Made by a program: the position numbers and the translations under genes. A DNA stretch of 8,974 nt from Psychrobacter sp. (GTDB taxonomy: Bacteria; Pseudomonadota; Gammaproteobacteria; Pseudomonadales; Moraxellaceae). Location: the NCBI GenBank assembly GCA_029264635.1, contig JARIAA010000203.1:1-8974 (forward strand). The letters are read 5' to 3'. Positions 6,684 to 8,974 of the stretch are shown here, piece by piece. Under the pieces are notes generated by a model, which was not told the origin of the DNA, ran no database searches, and was given only the letters and a program-made list of their open reading frames with translations. Positions within the stretch are counted from its first letter, which is position 1. Each line of letters begins with the position of its first letter.

Positions 6684-7709
6684 ATGCGAATGGAACATAC
6701 ACGCAGTATAAGTAAAAGACACGGTAATCAAACTGGTTTTGAGCAAGCTAAGACGACCCAAGGATCCTCCATAGTAAGTAATCTGCTTCTTAGTGCAAGC
6801 GGCTGGCAACGTGTTGTTAACGAAACTTATTTTGACTTAAAAGTGCAAGTCAAACATCCTAATCAGTTCACTGGACGTATTCAACAAGCTACTTTGGATC
6901 AATTAGGTATCTCAAGTTATCTTGCCGATTCTGTGCATTATCAGCGTAGCAGCCAGCATTTATCACAAGCCTGCGATAGTATTTTACTTACCTTTCCGCT
7001 CAATGGATCAGTTTGTTTTCAACAACAAAAACGTGAATTGATCTGTCATCCTGGTCAATTTTTTATCGAGCTATCCCACCAGCCTTATCAATTCTATCAC
7101 TCTCAAACAGTAGAGCTACAAGTCCTTAAAGTCCCTATCGCCAAACTAGAAAATCATCAGCGTTTAATAGAGCAGTATTTTGCCCAAGCTATTACCACTG
7201 AAAAAGGTTCAGGTAGACTGCTAAATCATCAAATCAGTCATGCGCTGCATCTGGCAACCCATTTTGAGTTATCACCCATAGAATCGCAGTTACTTGAGCA
7301 GCAGCTATTGGATTTAATTATACATACCTTGCATCGCCCTACTTTATCGTTAGCTGATAGTCATGTCTAAACGATAAAAGCCGCTCATTTACAACGTATT
7401 GAAAGCTTTATTTATTTTAATTTGGCCAATCCACAGCTCTCTCCCAAGCTCGTCTCGCAGTTTTGTCATATCTCTGAGCGTTATATACATCTTTTATTTC
7501 AGGATTTGCCGTATACGTTTTCAGAATGGGTCAAACTGACCAGACTGCTGGCTGCCAATAAGCTATTATCCAAAGCCAATGCTGGCTCTATCGCTGAGGT
7601 TGGCTATCAGGTCGGTTTTACCGATCAAAGCTACTTTTCACGCATCTATAAACAACACTTCGGCTTTTCACCCAAAGACACCCCTTTTAATGATGCCAAA
7701 CCCTCCTAA
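6684..7709 (+). pseudogene. AraC-family transcriptional regulator, interrupted by one in-frame TAA
   Basis: The two open parts (6684-7370 and 7371-7709) are in one frame, split only by TAA at 7368-7370. Read through, the protein is 341 positions, normal for AraC regulators with an AraC_binding_2 sensor domain. The N-terminal part holds the sensor (about residues 45-215), with the cupin-like HPGQFFIELSHQPYQF (122-137). The stop falls in the linker after LADSHV. The remaining 112 residues are a full AraC DNA-binding domain: first helix-turn-helix SPKLVSQFCHISERYIHLLF, second SIAEVGYQVGFTDQSYFSRI, then HFGFSPKD. AAGGA (6676-6680) sits only 3 bases before ATG 6684 and 9 before ATG 6690, so 6690 may be the real start. 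As the gene follows the hydantoinase cluster, it is the likely regulator of it. With the stop obeyed, the sensor is made without its DNA-binding domain. Confidence 0.85.
7368..7370 (+). other. Premature in-frame TAA in the AraC-type gene
   Basis: This codon separates the sensor domain (ending LADSHV) from the DNA-binding domain (TIKAAHLQRI onward) in one continuous frame. The downstream helix-turn-helix region shows no further damage. The first in-frame ATG after the stop would be unusual for an independent gene: the open part lacks an obvious ribosome binding site, and the nearest TTG at 7422 is preceded by TTTATTTTAA. Confidence 0.8.
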
Positions 7710-7922
7710 TTCAGAGCCGATATAAATGGCGTCATCCAACCAAGCCTGAATATTATAAAGGCCGTATTTCACCTGCCTTAAAAAAATACTCAACCATCCC
7801 ATTAGAGATACCCCTTATAACCAAAAGGAATAACTTCATGACAACTTGATGTTAGACCTTATGCCTAAAATCAGGATAATCACTCCTTTGGTATTCGTTT
7901 TTTGATTTCCTAGGAGTTTATA
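7710..7922 (+). promoter_or_regulatory. Spacer and leader upstream of tcyP
   Basis: These 213 bases lie between the regulator and tcyP. I see no convincing terminator after the regulator and no promoter that I can defend. The region contains two very short reading frames joined by a TGATG overlap, listed separately. The tcyP ribosome binding site AGGAG is at 7912-7916. Confidence 0.4.
7838..7905 (+). other. Two coupled mini reading frames in the tcyP leader
   Basis: AAAGGA (7824-7829) lies 8 bases before ATG 7838, which opens a three-codon frame MTT ending at TGA 7847-7849. That stop overlaps an ATG (7849-7851) in the arrangement TGATG. The second frame encodes 18 residues, MLDLMPKIRIITPLVFVF, and stops at TGA 7903-7905, seven bases before the tcyP AGGAG. 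It could be a leader peptide pair, the surviving 5' end of a deleted gene, or chance. No Cys codon is present, so cysteine-dependent attenuation is not suggested. Confidence 0.2.
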
Positions 7923-8974
7923 ATGCAGTTGTTGTTACTAGTAGCTGTCTTTATCGCTTTACTATATGGCTTGTGGCGTTATCACCGTCAAAGTGATTCG
8001 TTAAGTCGTAGTGTGTTCCTAGGTTTATTTGTCGGCGTGGGTTTTGGTTTGGTGCTCTCAGCACTTAATGTTGATACGACTAGTTTTTTACCATGGATAA
8101 ACATTGTCGGAAATGGCTATGTGAATTTGCTCAAAATGATTGCCATGCCCTTGGTATTCATCTCCATCTTGGCCGCCATCGCTCGTTTAGAAAAAGCGTC
8201 CATGATTGGCTCTATGAGCTTTTGGATTATCGGCACCTTACTAATCACGACAGGGCTTGCCGCTTTAGATGGCGCAATTATCGCCAACTTATTCAATCTC
8301 GATGCCAGCTCCATTGTTGCTGGTCAAGCAGAAATTGCGCGTGGCCAAAGTATGGTTGAGAGCAGCACTGAGGTTTCTGATCTGACCATCCCAGGTTTAA
8401 TTCTAAGCTTCATTCCTACCAGTATCGGGGCGACGTTCGCAGGTTTAGAGAGTACGTCGATGATATCTGCGGTGGTTATTGCCAGTTTATTAGGGACAGC
8501 CGCCTTAACAGTTAATGCAAAAGAACCTAAAAAAGGTGCCCAAATCATCCGTGGTATCGACATCTTACAAAGTTGGGTGATGGCATTAGTACGCTTTATT
8601 ATCCGCCTAACGCCTTATGGCGTTTTTGCCTTAATGATTAAAGTCATTGTCACTACCGACGCCAGCGCGGTTTGGCAATTAGCAAAATTCCTCCTTGCCT
8701 CCTACGTTGCCCTATTTATTGTATTGATAATGCACGCGCTCATTATTTTATTAGCGGGGCGCTCACCTATCAAACACTTTAAAACAATCGCGCCTGTACT
8801 CACATTTGCATTTACATCACGCAGCTCAGCGGCCTCTATTCCCTTAAATATTGATGTACAAGTGAATAAGCTTGGCATTGCCAAGCCCATTGCTAATTTT
8901 TCGGCATCATTTGGCGCGACTATTGGTCAAAATGGGTGTGCGGGCGTTTATCCTGCGATGTTGGCGGTTATGAT
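7923..8974 (+). CDS. tcyP: L-cystine:cation symporter, TcyP/YdjN type (3' end outside window)
   Basis: This is an inner-membrane sodium:dicarboxylate symporter-fold transporter of the YdjN/TcyP branch, which takes up L-cystine in relatives. The frame is open for 350 codons to the window edge; the family is about 460 residues, so roughly 110 are missing. Matching motifs in order are FNIVGNGYV-like INIVGNGYVNLLKMIAMPLVF (about 58-78), IARLEKAS, LSFIP, LQSWVMALVRFIIRLTPYG, the serine-rich FTSRSSAASIPLN re-entrant loop near residues 295-308, and ASFGATIGQNGCAGVYPAML at the edge. The start at ATG 7923 is supported by AGGAG (7912-7916) 6 bases before it. It lies 213 bases after the regulator and its role has no evident link to the hydantoinase genes, so it is probably a separate unit. 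Confidence 0.92.
   Translation, partial: MQLLLLVAVFIALLYGLWRYHRQSDSLSRSVFLGLFVGVGFGLVLSALNVDTTSFLPWINIVGNGYVNLLKMIAMPLVFISILAAIARLEKASMIGSMSFWIIGTLLITTGLAALDGAIIANLFNLDASSIVAGQAEIARGQSMVESSTEVSDLTIPGLILSFIPTSIGATFAGLESTSMISAVVIASLLGTAALTVNAKEPKKGAQIIRGIDILQSWVMALVRFIIRLTPYGVFALMIKVIVTTDASAVWQLAKFLLASYVALFIVLIMHALIILLAGRSPIKHFKTIAPVLTFAFTSRSSAASIPLNIDVQVNKLGIAKPIANFSASFGATIGQNGCAGVYPAMLAVM

Noticed and set aside
7758..7779. AAGGC/GCCTT hairpin followed by a run of A, as terminator
   Set aside because: Stem is only 5 bp with a 12-base loop, and the A-run is on the wrong strand for a + strand terminator; on the - strand the T-run would precede the stem.
8093..8359. An open frame of 88 codons on the + strand within tcyP
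   Set aside because: It overlaps the clear tcyP frame in another phase and its protein resembles nothing recognisable; it is a shadow.
1..8974. TAA reassigned as a sense codon
   Set aside because: TAA ends the permease, hyuA and the regulator at the expected family lengths, so it is still read as stop.
1..8974. tRNA, rRNA, CRISPR array or replication origin
   Set aside because: No cloverleaf-like sequence, regular spacer-repeat array or iteron/DnaA-box cluster was seen anywhere in the window.

Overview
The window looks like chromosomal DNA of a gamma-proteobacterium of the Moraxellaceae type, with Psychrobacter as my best guess. The grounds are moderate GC, AT-rich spacers, an IS630-type remnant, and a cystine transporter and AraC regulator of gamma-proteobacterial type. 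The genus is inference; no rRNA or marker gene is present.

Layout. Positions 1-168 hold the last 55 codons of a + strand gene of unknown identity. Positions 175-769 hold a decayed IS630-family element on the - strand. It has a degenerate start codon, a frame break at a run of eight A, an internal deletion of about 150 codons and an in-frame TAA. Positions 770-1078 are the control region of the main cluster, with a 12-bp perfect inverted repeat around a candidate sigma-70 promoter. Positions 1079-6532 are a co-directional cluster: an NCS1-family (cytosine/purine/hydantoin) permease, a HyuB-type hydantoinase/oxoprolinase beta subunit and a HyuA-type alpha subunit. A hairpin terminator follows hyuA. 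An AraC-family regulator lies at 6684-7709, and the first 350 codons of a TcyP/YdjN-type L-cystine:cation symporter run off the right edge.

How the genes fit together. The permease would import a cyclic amide, imide or nucleobase-like compound. HyuA and HyuB together would open the ring with ATP, and the AraC protein is the likely substrate-responsive regulator. The true substrate cannot be read from sequence.

The most striking point is that two cluster genes are each interrupted by one in-frame TAA in an otherwise intact reading frame: hyuB at 3710-3712 and the araC-type gene at 7368-7370. A third in-frame TAA (248-250, - strand) sits in the IS630 remnant where the family usually has another residue after its EKKWA motif. 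Either the pathway has very recently been lost at both its enzyme and its regulator, or these are sequence errors, or TAA is being read through. I judge recent inactivation or sequence error the likelier explanation, because TAA also serves as the normal stop of the permease, hyuA and the regulator.
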